Positions 50,512-58,828 of a DNA stretch of 64,000 bases are shown here, piece after piece. The DNA comes from CAVVNN01 sp963749605 (GTDB taxonomy: Bacteria; Actinomycetota; Thermoleophilia; Solirubrobacterales; 70-9). The first letter of the stretch is position 1. The number at the start of each line of letters is the position of its first letter. The notes below the pieces were generated by a model, which did no database searches, was not told the DNA's origin, and was given only the letters and a program-made list of their open reading frames with translations. Both the position numbers and the translations under genes were made by a program. Location: contig CAVVNN010000004.1 of assembly GCA_963749605.1 (NCBI GenBank), positions 310,001-374,000 of the forward strand, given 5' to 3'.

Positions 50512-50659
50512 CCCTGCTAATCCCTACAACCCCATCTGCTTGCCGAGGATCTCCTTCATGAGCCCCGAGCATGGCACGGCCGGACACGCGGGATCATCCG
50601 AGGGCACGGATGCCCCGCAAATGAGGTTGTTCGGCGATGAGAGCGATGATCGGCCGTGA
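50512..50659 (+). repeat. Central att copy with second detached integrase tail
   Basis: 50512-50561 equals 60282-60331 with one mismatch (A versus G at 50529). Past the core, the frame that corresponds to the integrase frame at 60.3 kb stays open through PRISFMSPEHGTAGHAG and QMRLFGDESDDRP to TGA 50657-50659. When the element is circular this would complete the integrase. Upstream of the copy, a short open stretch (VPPREIPANPY) is a probable last trace of the left element's own integrase. Confidence 0.8.
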
Positions 50660-50844
50660 TCGCCGGTGGCTTCCCTGATGTGTCCGGATTGTGTCTCAAA
50701 ATGAGCACGGGCCTTCTGTCGAACCGCTACGTCACGGGCGAATTCAACTCCCCGGCTGCGGCGAAGGGCCTGATGCTCGGCATCTCCTGCTCTAGGGCAG
50801 GAGGGCGTAACGCCCCGAGGCTGCCACTTGGCCAAGATTAGCCC
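50660..50844. promoter_or_regulatory. Left-end non-coding segment with conserved arm-like box
   Basis: GATGTGTCCG-GA-TTGTGTC at 50677-50695 recurs as GATGTGTCCG-TT-TTGTGTC at 60226-60244 inside the integrase end, and in weaker form at 46653 and 53679. Distances from the tail stop codons are nearly the same at 46.6 and 50.7 kb (17-18 bases). This fits arm-type integrase or excisionase sites. The promoter of the DUF6602-type gene must also be here. Confidence 0.5.
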
Positions 50845-51607
50845 GTGATCGAGCCTCGCATCCGCAAGCTGATCGGAGCTCAGCAGGAGCGAATGCTCGC
50901 CGCGCTGACCGAGGCCCGTGCCAAGTTCGATCACCCGGGTGACATCGGCAGCGCCGGTCTCGAGTCAGCGTTTCGGGAGTTCCTTGAGGCTAACCTGCCG
51001 CGTCGTCTCTCGGTCGGCCAGGGTGAGGTGATCGACGGCGAAGGCCATATTTCGGGTCAGACGGACGTGCTGATCCTCGACGAGGACCATCCATTTCGCC
51101 TCGATCCCAAAGAGCCAGGCTTGGCTCTTATTGAGGGCGTAGCCGCCGCCGGAGAGCTGAAGTCGACGCTGGGAAGTACCGCACTTGGCAGTGTGACCGA
51201 GGCCTCGGCACGCTTCAAGGGCCTGAAGGCAGAGGAGGTTGACGGGGCGATGATCTATGCCGCTCCGAGCGACCGGCCGCGCTTTTATCAGCGCCGCCCG
51301 TACTTCACGATCGCCGCCGAATCTGAGCTTACTGTCGAGACGATCGGAGAGCGCCTGCTCGAGGCCGATCAAAGGGCTCGAAGGTCAGATCATCGACGCG
51401 ATCTTCCTCCTCGATCGTGGTTGGGTAATCAACTTCGGCGACGGCAAGGGCGCCTTCCAATTTCGCGCTGAGGACGGCAGCTCCATTCCAGGGTGGGTTG
51501 TGCAGGAGGTCCCCGCAGCCGAGGTCCTCTTCGACTTCTTCGTCTGGCTTTCGATCGTGATGCCGCGCGTGCACCGCGCCGCTTCGCCCTTCCTTCGCTA
51601 CTTCTAG
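50845..51607 (+). pseudogene. DUF6602-type PD-(D/E)XK-like protein, one frameshift
   Basis: With one extra base removed at about 51350-51385, this gives a protein of about 253 residues ending RAASPFLRYF. It begins as DUF6602 proteins do (FDHPGDIGSAGLESAFREFL, NLPRRLSVGQGEVIDGEG). Asp74 in QTDVLIL and Glu104-L-Lys106 in AAGELKS form a PD-(D/E)XK-like nuclease site. The second part (IIDAIFLLDRG, INFGDGKG, LFDFFVWL) matches the family's end. The next gene starts directly after its stop. All motifs are intact, so a sequencing indel is as likely as a true break. Confidence 0.75.
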
Positions 51608-53578
51608 ATGACCGAGTGCGAGCCAGACGAAGCTCAGCTCGGTCGCGTTATCGAGGCGCTTGAAAAGGCGCGCCGGCGACCGCCCCGCTTCGCCGCTGCG
51701 GCAGAGGTCCCGGTCGTCCTCTCCGAGCTTGAGGAGTGGCTCGCCGATGAGCGCCAGTGGGTCAGCGGATACGCGGGCCAGTGGCGCTCGCTGATCGACG
51801 ACCTCACCGCCGCCCGTATGGCGCTTGGTGCGCGCTTCGGGACTTACCTGCGATCGGGCGCGCGCGCCAGCATATGGGCCGAGCTGACCGGGGTGCGCAA
51901 GGCGCTCAGGGATCGCCGCCGCGGGGGTCCCGACCCGGTCCTGCGCCGCAGACTGAAAAGGGCAGCTGAGCAGCTGCGCCTAGCGATCGACGAAGCCGAT
52001 GCACTGCTCACAGCCTGGGAGGATCTACTCCTCGCCTCGACCGATGAAGTGGCGCTGGCGCGTGCCCACACCCTGCTCGTCCTCGCCGCCGAGCAGGGTC
52101 TTGACTCGGATGCCATCGCATCTCAGCTCGCCGAGGTGCTGAGGGACTCGGGCTACCGGATTGCGATCCTGCGTGGCGAACCGACCAATCGCTTCGAGAG
52201 CCTCGCCGAACGTGCGGGGGCGAGCGTTGGAGAGCGACTCGAGCTCTGCCGCAGCCTCCTCGCCACGCCGGGCACCAGTGGTGAGGCGGTGGTCTGGCTG
52301 CGCTACCTACTCGCGCCACTCGACCCGGGAGTCATGATCGAGATCAGCGAGGGGGTGAGGATCTACGCGCAGGGATCGTTGCGCGAAGCCTGGGTCGCCG
52401 ATCAGCAGGAGCGGCTGCCACCGGAGCTACGCGACGGCAACCGCCCCCACAACCTGGCGACGATGGCGCGCATTCCCGACCCCGATGAGGATGAAGAGGA
52501 CGAGGCCTACGTGGACCCCGACGAGGGGCGCCCGCCGTACGCGCTGATCCGGATCGACCTCGGTCGGGTGCGCTTCGCCGAGGCCCTGGCGCTTGCACGC
52601 GAGACCGCCGAGCTGCTCGTCTCCCTCGCGGTCCTCCACGGTGCCGACCCGGCGATCTGGCTCTTGACCGGCGACTACGCGACTTTCCGCGACGGCCGCG
52701 GCGCTGGTGCTTCCTTCACCGCGCCGCCGGTCTTCGAGCCGAACCTCGAGCAGGAATCGGCGATGGCCTCCGACCGCCTCCCCTTCGTCCTCTCGAAGTG
52801 GTCAGAGCAGCTCGCTCCCCACCTGCCGCTGACCCGGCCTGATCTGCGGCGCGCCGCCCAGCTCGCCTACTGGATGCGGCGCGCGCAGGAGACCTGGGAG
52901 CCCGGACGCCTCGTCCTCTATGACCGGGTATTCGAGCAGGTCGCCGGTTGGGCAGGCTTCACCGATCTCGGCCGCTTCGTTGAGGATTGCCTGCGGCCCT
53001 CCTGGCCCTTGGGGAGGGTCCGCAACGAGATCACCAACTGTTGGGCCGCGGTCCACAACGCTGGCAGCGGTCCCTTTCGCGAGATCTCAGAGTCTGCTTG
53101 GTCAGAGATCGCTGCCGCCCCCGAGATCGAATACGTGCCACGAGATGACGGCGGCTGGGAGGTCAACCTGAAGGGGGTTCTGCTGCGCCTCTCCTTCATC
53201 CTCGAACGCCTGAGCCCCGACAGCGCCTTGCACGAGCGGGTCGAGCGCCTGCGCGAACGCACCTCCTCGGCCAAGGCAACGCTTAGCTGGCTCGATGAGC
53301 TCGACGGTCATTTCGCGGCGCTTCGTGCTCGCACGCGCCGGCTGCGAAATGCGCTCGTTCATGGCGGGCCCGTCGGCGAGCAAGCAGCGGGCTCGGTACT
53401 ACCCTTCGCAGAGTGGCTCGCCACCGATGCCCTCCACACGGCTCTCGACGGTCTGCTCGCCGACAAGGGCGATCTGATCGATCATTTCCTCAGCCGCCGG
53501 ACCGCTCAGCTGGGCGCTAGGGAAGGCCTGGTGGCGGGAAAGTCACCCACTGAGGTGCTTTTTTGGGAATCCGACTGA
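51608..53578 (+). CDS. Large HEPN-motif protein, partner of the DUF6602-type protein
   Basis: 656 residues, no membrane segment. The N-terminal third is helical with coiled-coil character (LRRRLKRAAEQLRLAIDEADAL), the middle has an acidic stretch (DPDEDEEDEAYVDPDEG, about 296-312), and the C-terminal helical domain contains Arg580-N-A-L-V-His585-GG, the HEPN ribonuclease pattern (R-x4-H). I do not recognise the whole protein. ATG immediately follows the stop of the nuclease-like gene, so the two form a unit, carried on a mobile element: a plausible defence or toxin system. Confidence 0.7.
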   Translation: MTECEPDEAQLGRVIEALEKARRRPPRFAAAAEVPVVLSELEEWLADERQWVSGYAGQWRSLIDDLTAARMALGARFGTYLRSGARASIWAELTGVRKALRDRRRGGPDPVLRRRLKRAAEQLRLAIDEADALLTAWEDLLLASTDEVALARAHTLLVLAAEQGLDSDAIASQLAEVLRDSGYRIAILRGEPTNRFESLAERAGASVGERLELCRSLLATPGTSGEAVVWLRYLLAPLDPGVMIEISEGVRIYAQGSLREAWVADQQERLPPELRDGNRPHNLATMARIPDPDEDEEDEAYVDPDEGRPPYALIRIDLGRVRFAEALALARETAELLVSLAVLHGADPAIWLLTGDYATFRDGRGAGASFTAPPVFEPNLEQESAMASDRLPFVLSKWSEQLAPHLPLTRPDLRRAAQLAYWMRRAQETWEPGRLVLYDRVFEQVAGWAGFTDLGRFVEDCLRPSWPLGRVRNEITNCWAAVHNAGSGPFREISESAWSEIAAAPEIEYVPRDDGGWEVNLKGVLLRLSFILERLSPDSALHERVERLRERTSSAKATLSWLDELDGHFAALRARTRRLRNALVHGGPVGEQAAGSVLPFAEWLATDALHTALDGLLADKGDLIDHFLSRRTAQLGAREGLVAGKSPTEVLFWESD

Positions 53579-53624
53579 GCTTCCATGTGACCTCGTCATC
53601 TAGGAATGAGAATCAGGAGAAAAG

Positions 53625-53701
53625 CCGCAGCATTTTCGACCGGAACGAGTGATCGCGTGTGACCGCGCGAGGTCGGGTTACGTGTCTGGATTGTGGCTCA
53701 C
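53625..53701 (+). repeat. Weak third copy of the element-end segment
   Basis: The run GTGATCGCG (53649-53657) followed by ACGTGTCTGGATTGTGGCTCA (53680 onward) resembles the sequence after the integrase tails at 46.6 and 50.7 kb (GTGATCGC ... GTGTCCGGATTGTGTCTCA). The att core itself is not present here. It may mark an old boundary between the DUF6602-HEPN module and the rest of the element, or be an internal arm site. Confidence 0.35.
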
Positions 53702-53751
53702 TGGGCATCCACGTCTCGCTGGCGAGCGCGGTTCTCGGCGCTTGACTTGTG

Positions 53752-54675
53752 TCATTGACCCGGGCGCTCAAAGCTCTGGAGAGCCGCCTTCAAATGTTGC
53801 CCTTTGGGCGGTTCGGGGGCCTGCATCGTGTAGTTGAGCAGACCTTGTTCACAGCTCAGACCACCGCCCACTGAGACCGCTGGGACATGGATCGCGTCCG
53901 GGGCAACCATCCAGGGGAAGTATGAGACCTCGACTCTTTGACCGAAAGCGGTCCCATGGTGAGCGCTCTTGGGAATGAACTTGACCAGCGCGTTGGGGAA
54001 TAGCCAAGGACGGAGAAGGATCGACATGCAGTGCGTCCCGATCGTGCCTGGCGATTGATTAGCAGCTTCACGGATTGCGTCTACCAGGAGGGACTCCACC
54101 GACTGCCAGTCAGATCCAGCGGCGCCAACTCGATCGAGCAGCTCCCCCCAGCGATTGCCACTCATCGCCCAATTGCCAGTTGGGGTCATCTTGAAAACGG
54201 TTTTCCGCTCGGGCAGGTGTCTCGGTACCAGCTGAGTCCAGCGCAGTCGGTCGCCCTGCGGCTGGAGGCGCCAGAGCACGTTGCGGACCAGAGCCTGCTC
54301 GCGCTTTCCATTCCATTGCCAGCCGACTGCGCAGATCTCACCGCTGTACTCACGGAATTCGGTGTGGTCCTGCAGGGCTTGGCTCAGCGCGATCAGACTC
54401 GATCCCACATCGCGAACGGGAAAGGCGCCCAAAGACATGAAACCGCCGGCGTCGGCTGCGGAACCACCGGTGACCTGGTTAGCGATCCATGTGTCGGTTG
54501 GCATGCCATCAAGGAAAGCGAGTCCTGTGTAGCCGAACGTCAACAAGCCGTCAGTGGCGCGCAGGACGACGTTCTTGTTGGCCAGAGGGTCGTGCGGTGC
54601 ACCGCCCTTTGAAACCAAACGGTCGCTGACCTGCAAGGAGTAGGCCGGCGTTGAGACGTTGAGGACGAGGGTCAC
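53752..54675 (-). CDS. Possible Ntn-hydrolase/proteasome-like protein
   Basis: 307 residues. The N-terminus TLVLNVSTPAYSLQVSDRLVS, a Thr directly after Met followed by alternating strands and S-D-R, and later FGYTGLAFLDG, resemble the start of proteasome-beta or related Ntn hydrolases (Thr1 nucleophile, D-R). The remainder is unfamiliar. If correct, processing would expose Thr2. ATG 54675 overlaps the stop of the HEPN-motif gene upstream, so the two are coupled. Assignment is tentative. Confidence 0.55.
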   Translation of the reverse strand: MTLVLNVSTPAYSLQVSDRLVSKGGAPHDPLANKNVVLRATDGLLTFGYTGLAFLDGMPTDTWIANQVTGGSAADAGGFMSLGAFPVRDVGSSLIALSQALQDHTEFREYSGEICAVGWQWNGKREQALVRNVLWRLQPQGDRLRWTQLVPRHLPERKTVFKMTPTGNWAMSGNRWGELLDRVGAAGSDWQSVESLLVDAIREAANQSPGTIGTHCMSILLRPWLFPNALVKFIPKSAHHGTAFGQRVEVSYFPWMVAPDAIHVPAVSVGGGLSCEQGLLNYTMQAPEPPKGQHLKAALQSFERPGQ

Positions 54676-55598
54676 GTTGGCCTTTCATGCGATGGTCGCG
54701 CAGGCAGCGTCGCGAGATCCGGGTCTGCTTCGAGCAGTTCGACCTCGTCTGGAAACAACTTCGCGTACCGGAAGCGGATGCCGCCATTCGCGCGTTCGGA
54801 TGGCGTGAGGGAATCCTTCAGTCCGACGGCACCCTCGCCCTCGCGAACGATGATGATCAGGTCCTCATCCGGCACACCCGAGATTGGGCCTGCCGGAACT
54901 CGTTTGGGCTCGGTATAGAGGCCCCGGTAGTAGTTCCGCAATCCGATCATCGAGTCGTGGTAGGCGTGGGCGCGGCCGGCGAGCTCAGCGAATTCTTTGA
55001 GGCTGAGGGCATCGCCATCTCCAATCAGGCGGATTTCGGAGCCATGAAGCGTGTAGTCGGCATGGAAGACAGCATTTCGAAGTTGCCGGTGCCAAGCCGC
55101 ATTCAGCAGGTGGCCTGCGGCCTGATTTCCGATCTCTGCGGCCCAGCACCCGATCAACTCGACCTTGTGGCCGGGGGAGAGGGGACGGCCACGGTCATCT
55201 GGCAGCCAGGTAATTCGCGCCTGTTGGCCCTGGGCGACCTTGATCAAGTTGGCCAGCAGCTCATATGGGGCGGCTGCCTCGACGATGTGGCCGTAGATCC
55301 ACAAAGAGAGGTGACGGGCGGCGATGCGGTCCTCGGTTTCGTTGTGCAGTCGGGTTGCAGCTGCGATCGCGTCGATGGTCGTGTCGTAGGGCTCCCAGCC
55401 CTCCGATTGCATTCCGCGAATGCCGAGAAGGGAAAGGACTAGCTGGGCCTCGTCGCACGCCCTCGCTTTGGCGAATATGGAATCGAGACCGCACAGGTAG
55501 CGCGGCAGTGCCTCGATGTAGTCGGGCTTTAGCTCCCACTCTTCCTCGGTTGCATCAAGCTTCCAGAAGCCGACATCGTCGTCGCGGTATAGCTCCAT
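54672..55598 (-). CDS. HEPN-motif protein
   Basis: 308 residues, no membrane segment. A helical middle region ends in Arg174-N-A-V-F-His179 (RQLRNAVFHADYTLHG), the R-x4-H HEPN pattern. An acidic region and Arg-rich end follow. The gene is co-translated with the Ntn-hydrolase-like gene downstream. I cannot name a subfamily. HEPN proteins are often RNases of toxin or defence systems, but some are inactive scaffolds. Confidence 0.65.
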   Translation of the reverse strand: MELYRDDDVGFWKLDATEEEWELKPDYIEALPRYLCGLDSIFAKARACDEAQLVLSLLGIRGMQSEGWEPYDTTIDAIAAATRLHNETEDRIAARHLSLWIYGHIVEAAAPYELLANLIKVAQGQQARITWLPDDRGRPLSPGHKVELIGCWAAEIGNQAAGHLLNAAWHRQLRNAVFHADYTLHGSEIRLIGDGDALSLKEFAELAGRAHAYHDSMIGLRNYYRGLYTEPKRVPAGPISGVPDEDLIIIVREGEGAVGLKDSLTPSERANGGIRFRYAKLFPDEVELLEADPDLATLPARPSHERPT

Positions 55599-55678
55599 CG
55601 GGACGAGTTTGCCCGGAGGATCGGGCAGGACAGCGTGACAATCGCATCCCTGCCATGCCGTCCTGCGATCCTGGATTG

Positions 55679-56230
55679 GTGAGCGAGATGAGCCGCCTGC
55701 CCTTTAGCGCGATGACAACAGGGTTCCACCAAGCGTTGAGGCGATTCAATGCTGCAAGCACAGGGTCTGACCCAGTCGCCTCCGCAATTCCCTTGTTCGA
55801 GGCACTGAACTGGGCTGTGGCGCTCGACGAGCGCGTAAGGAAGGACTGGGCGCCGGACGGCGTCGACAACCAACCTGGATGGGATTGGCCCGCTCGACTT
55901 ACGAACGAGAGTGACGCCGAAGCGGTTCGAGGAATCCGCTTCGTCCGAAATCGGGTCCATCACCAATGGGCGGATGCCATCCGACTTGCGCAGGGCGGAT
56001 CGCGATACCCGCCTCAAGCTTCCCAGTGGGTCTGGGTACGAGCGAACGAACTGCCCCCGCCCGACGATGGTCACCGCGAACGTGGCCGCAAGGGTTACGA
56101 ATGCCTCCTCGAAAATCACGCGGCCGACTTCACCTTGGCGATTCTGGACGAGACGTATCGCTTCATGGTTCAGTTGCTTGAGCCTTTCGGACCGGCGCCG
56201 CGCTGGCGGCACAACGCGCGGACTGGATAG
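55679..56230 (+). CDS. Small HEPN-motif protein
   Basis: 183 residues from GTG 55679 (ATG 55688 possible). The segment IRFVRNRVHHQWADA holds Arg90-N-R-V-H-His95, again R-x4-H. Much of the rest is helical. It reads divergently from the previous HEPN gene with 80 bp between starts, and lies 60 bp before the DUF4258 gene on the same strand. Function unknown. Confidence 0.65.
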   Translation: MSEMSRLPFSAMTTGFHQALRRFNAASTGSDPVASAIPLFEALNWAVALDERVRKDWAPDGVDNQPGWDWPARLTNESDAEAVRGIRFVRNRVHHQWADAIRLAQGGSRYPPQASQWVWVRANELPPPDDGHRERGRKGYECLLENHAADFTLAILDETYRFMVQLLEPFGPAPRWRHNARTG

Positions 56231-56290
56231 CGACCGAATCCGCCACTGAGACGCGACTCGTCCCGAGTCTCACCGCGTAGGCTTGCTGCC

Positions 56291-56542
56291 GTGGAGATTG
56301 AGCGTTTTGTCTGGACCGAGCACGCGGAGGCGCGCCTTCGCCAGCGGCAACTTGACGCAGCCGAGGTTGAGCAGGCGATTAAGGAGCGGCATTCCGAGCG
56401 AGAGGCCAATGATGGCCGCGCCGAATGGCTCGTGAGCGGCCAGACCGCCGACGGCGCGGTCTTCGAGGCCATCTACGACCACCCGCATGGCGATGACGAA
56501 GCCGCGGTCCGGATCGTCTCGGCCTGGAGGCTCGATTCTTAG
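56291..56542 (+). CDS. DUF4258 (RelE-like) toxin candidate
   Basis: 83 residues from GTG 56291. The DUF4258 pattern is clear: WTEHAEARLRQRQLDAAEVEQAI, then the VFEAIYDHPHGD segment and VRIVSAWR at the end. The fold is RelE/ParE-like. It is followed after 36 bp by a DUF2283 gene; these two families commonly form a toxin-antitoxin pair. Confidence 0.85.
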   Translation: MEIERFVWTEHAEARLRQRQLDAAEVEQAIKERHSEREANDGRAEWLVSGQTADGAVFEAIYDHPHGDDEAAVRIVSAWRLDS

Positions 56543-56578
56543 CCGCTGGCCACTGCCGACGCTACCCTAACTAGAGCT

Positions 56579-56797
56579 ATGTTCGCCTACTACGACTCAG
56601 ACGCCGACATCGCTTGGTTCCCGACCGGGGAGTCCAATGACGTCGTCAGCGAGCGGGTGCCGGGTGGGCTCCGCGACTACGACCGCGCCAGCCACAAGCT
56701 AGTCGCGATCGAGGTGTGGGACGCGAGTACCCGCCTGCCCGCGAGCATTCTGGAAGCGTTGCCGGCGCCAAGCGCCGCACGCGGAGCAGCTGCCTGA
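56579..56797 (+). CDS. DUF2283 protein (antitoxin candidate)
   Basis: 72 residues. The DUF2283 pattern DSDADIAWFPTGESNDVVSERVPGG is followed by VAIEVWDASTRLP. Proteins of this family are usually encoded next to DUF4258. It is proposed to neutralise the upstream protein. Both are typical cargo that stabilises mobile elements. Confidence 0.85.
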   Translation: MFAYYDSDADIAWFPTGESNDVVSERVPGGLRDYDRASHKLVAIEVWDASTRLPASILEALPAPSAARGAAA

Positions 56798-56843
56798 GCG
56801 ACTTCGCGAGTCCCAGCCACGGAGTGGACGTTAGGGTTGCGTC

Positions 56844-57329
56844 ATGAAGCGTCTCGTCTGGGGGCTCGTCGTTCTCCCGCTGCTGCTGATCGGATGCGGC
56901 GGCATCATCGAATCCGAATCCGGCAAGCACTTCGCCGAACGGAACGCGCCCGTTCTCTCTCCAGCAGAAACGGAAGCGACCCTGAATCGGTTCGAGGCTG
57001 CACTGCGTGAAAAGCGGCCGTTCGAGGTGTGCAGCTATTTGACGCCCCGAAGCCTGCGCGAATTCTCGATCGCCAGCGGTGGCAAGGACATCGGCAACCT
57101 GAAAGGTCTCGACGCCGAAGATTTCAAGAAGGGCTGCGCGGCGTATATCGCGATCCGGACTAAAGGCGTGAAGGTCCCCAGCGTGAACATTGAAGTGAAG
57201 AAAGTCGACAAGGAAGAATTCAAGAATCGCTACTACCTCGTCGTATACCCCCAGAAGGGACCAAGCATCGTGATGGATAGCTCCGGGAAGAAGATCGTCA
57301 TTTTCGCCGGTCCTGAAGAAGGCGAATAG
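56844..57329 (+). CDS. Lipoprotein of unknown function
   Basis: 161 residues. The signal peptide ends in the lipobox L-L-I-G-Cys18, so the mature protein is lipid-anchored outside the membrane. The rest resembles small NTF2-like lipoproteins (RFEAALREKRPFEVCSYLTP, then GCAAYIAIRTKG), with a likely Cys-Cys disulfide. Found often near Solirubrobacterales mobile regions as far as I can judge; role unknown. Confidence 0.8.
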   Translation: MKRLVWGLVVLPLLLIGCGGIIESESGKHFAERNAPVLSPAETEATLNRFEAALREKRPFEVCSYLTPRSLREFSIASGGKDIGNLKGLDAEDFKKGCAAYIAIRTKGVKVPSVNIEVKKVDKEEFKNRYYLVVYPQKGPSIVMDSSGKKIVIFAGPEEGE

Positions 57330-57428
57330 CGGGCTCCTGTCGAGCGGGGAGTATTCAGGGCTCGAAGTGAATTGACTACCTCGCTGGCAAGCAGCCAGCC
57401 CGCTGGCCCGACTGCCATCCTCAGTCGG

Positions 57429-58211
57429 ATGCCATATAGCAAGAGAGTCAGTCCGCCGCCCGATGTCCCGCCTGCGCAACTGCGGAAGGCAACCGACGAG
57501 ATCGCCGCCCTGATCGAGGAGCGGCTACCGCTTCAACTGCCACCAGACGACATGTGGCCGCCAATCGCTCACGGCTTCCTTGCCCGGGCCGGAACGTTGT
57601 TGGAGTCGGTGACGCTTTCAGTCGAGCGGGGGATGCCCGGGGAGGCGCAGATGCTCCTACGCATCCTGATTGAGCACGTCGCAATCTTCTGTTGGCTGGC
57701 AATTGACCCGGAGCCCCATATCGCGCGGTGGCGGGAATGGGCCAAATACCGGCGCTATCAGGTCCATAAGAACGCAAAGGAGAGATTCGGGATCGAGCCC
57801 CTTACGCCGGCAGAGGCGACGAAGGCGAAAAAAGCCAAACAGCCAATGAAGATGCACAAGCTGGCCGGCGCAGTTGACAAGCACTGGTCCGAGATCTCAC
57901 CCGCCTTCCGCAGCTACGACCCCAAGGACCCGGACATCCTCACCTTTATAGGGGTTTACACCGCCGTCTACAGCAAGACGAGCAACCTGGTCCACGCGGA
58001 CACCGTGTCGATCGAACGATTCATGACGATGCCACTGCAGGGAGAGGCGACGATCCATGCCCGTGAGAAGCACAGCGAGAGCAATGACTACCCCTCGTTC
58101 GCGCTCGCGATGATGGGCTTTCTGCTGGTCGCCTTCGAGCACCATTTCTCTTGGCCTGCTCCCGACCTAATCAAAGGGATCACCGGCGTGCTCGGCCCCG
58201 GCGACGGCTGA
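57429..58211 (+). CDS. DUF5677-like protein
   Basis: 260 residues from ATG 57429; a TTG at 57372 would add 19 residues. Helical; LLRILIEHVAIFCWLAIDP, KYRRYQVHKNAKERF and YSKTSNLVHADTVS fit the DUF5677 family, whose members often lie in defence or mobile regions. The NLVHA stretch resembles the HEPN-type motif without the Arg. Function unknown. Confidence 0.68.
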   Translation: MPYSKRVSPPPDVPPAQLRKATDEIAALIEERLPLQLPPDDMWPPIAHGFLARAGTLLESVTLSVERGMPGEAQMLLRILIEHVAIFCWLAIDPEPHIARWREWAKYRRYQVHKNAKERFGIEPLTPAEATKAKKAKQPMKMHKLAGAVDKHWSEISPAFRSYDPKDPDILTFIGVYTAVYSKTSNLVHADTVSIERFMTMPLQGEATIHAREKHSESNDYPSFALAMMGFLLVAFEHHFSWPAPDLIKGITGVLGPGDG

Positions 58212-58828
58212 GCGCGGCCTGTCCCGCATTTCACCAACACGCTCTTGATGCAGCTCTCCGACGAGCTGAGCGCAGCGCTGAAGCGGTGCGCTACTCCGAG
58301 GCGCCACATCGCCCACTCCCTACACCCCGCGCCCTACCACGCTCCCAGGGAACCCCCAGCGATTCGCCTCAGGGGCAACCGTGGCGATGTTCCCCAGGCC
58401 GCTCCCCGACGCTACCGCTTTCCCGCTCACACACTTGCACTTACAAGTGCCGCCGCGCGCGCGGCGGCGCGATCATGGCGCATCTCGACAGCGATATCGA
58501 CATTCAGACTGATATGCCGCCAGCTTCAACTCAAAACCGAAGTCAAAGAACAAGTCAATCAACCAGACGACCACCGAAGCGCCCCGACCACCAAGGACCA
58601 AGCATCAACCTCATCAAGGTCCATCTGCTGTCACTCAGAGCGTCCCAGTAGCACCAACCCCGACCCCCGACACACTACGAACCCTCCGATTCCGTGCCTG
58701 GGCGACTCCCCGTCCGCCGGGCGTCCAGCGGCCGATTTTGGCACGGCTTCGCCGTGCGGCTGGCCGCTCGTATGGACGCCGACGGGCGATGCAAGTCTCG
58801 TCTTTGCTGGACAGCCAATGCAGAGGAA
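58212..58828. other. 617-bp stretch without a supported gene
   Basis: No frame here has a credible protein. Two inverted repeats lie side by side: GCACTT-AC-AAGTGC (58437-58450) and a 20-base perfect GC palindrome (58449-58468). A further hairpin, GCACGG-CTTCG-CCGTGC, lies at 58741-58757. They precede the xis-int genes and could be control or transfer-related structures; none has a terminator T-run. The xis promoter must lie in the last part. Confidence 0.5.

Noticed and set aside
58245..58651. Possible small proteins in the gap before xis
   Set aside because: Frames are Pro/Arg/His/Ser-rich without ribosome sites, domains or codon bias; they look like non-coding DNA.
58741..58757. Hairpin GCACGG-CTTCG-CCGTGC as a terminator
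   Set aside because: No T-run follows on either strand; the T's lie before it on the plus strand.
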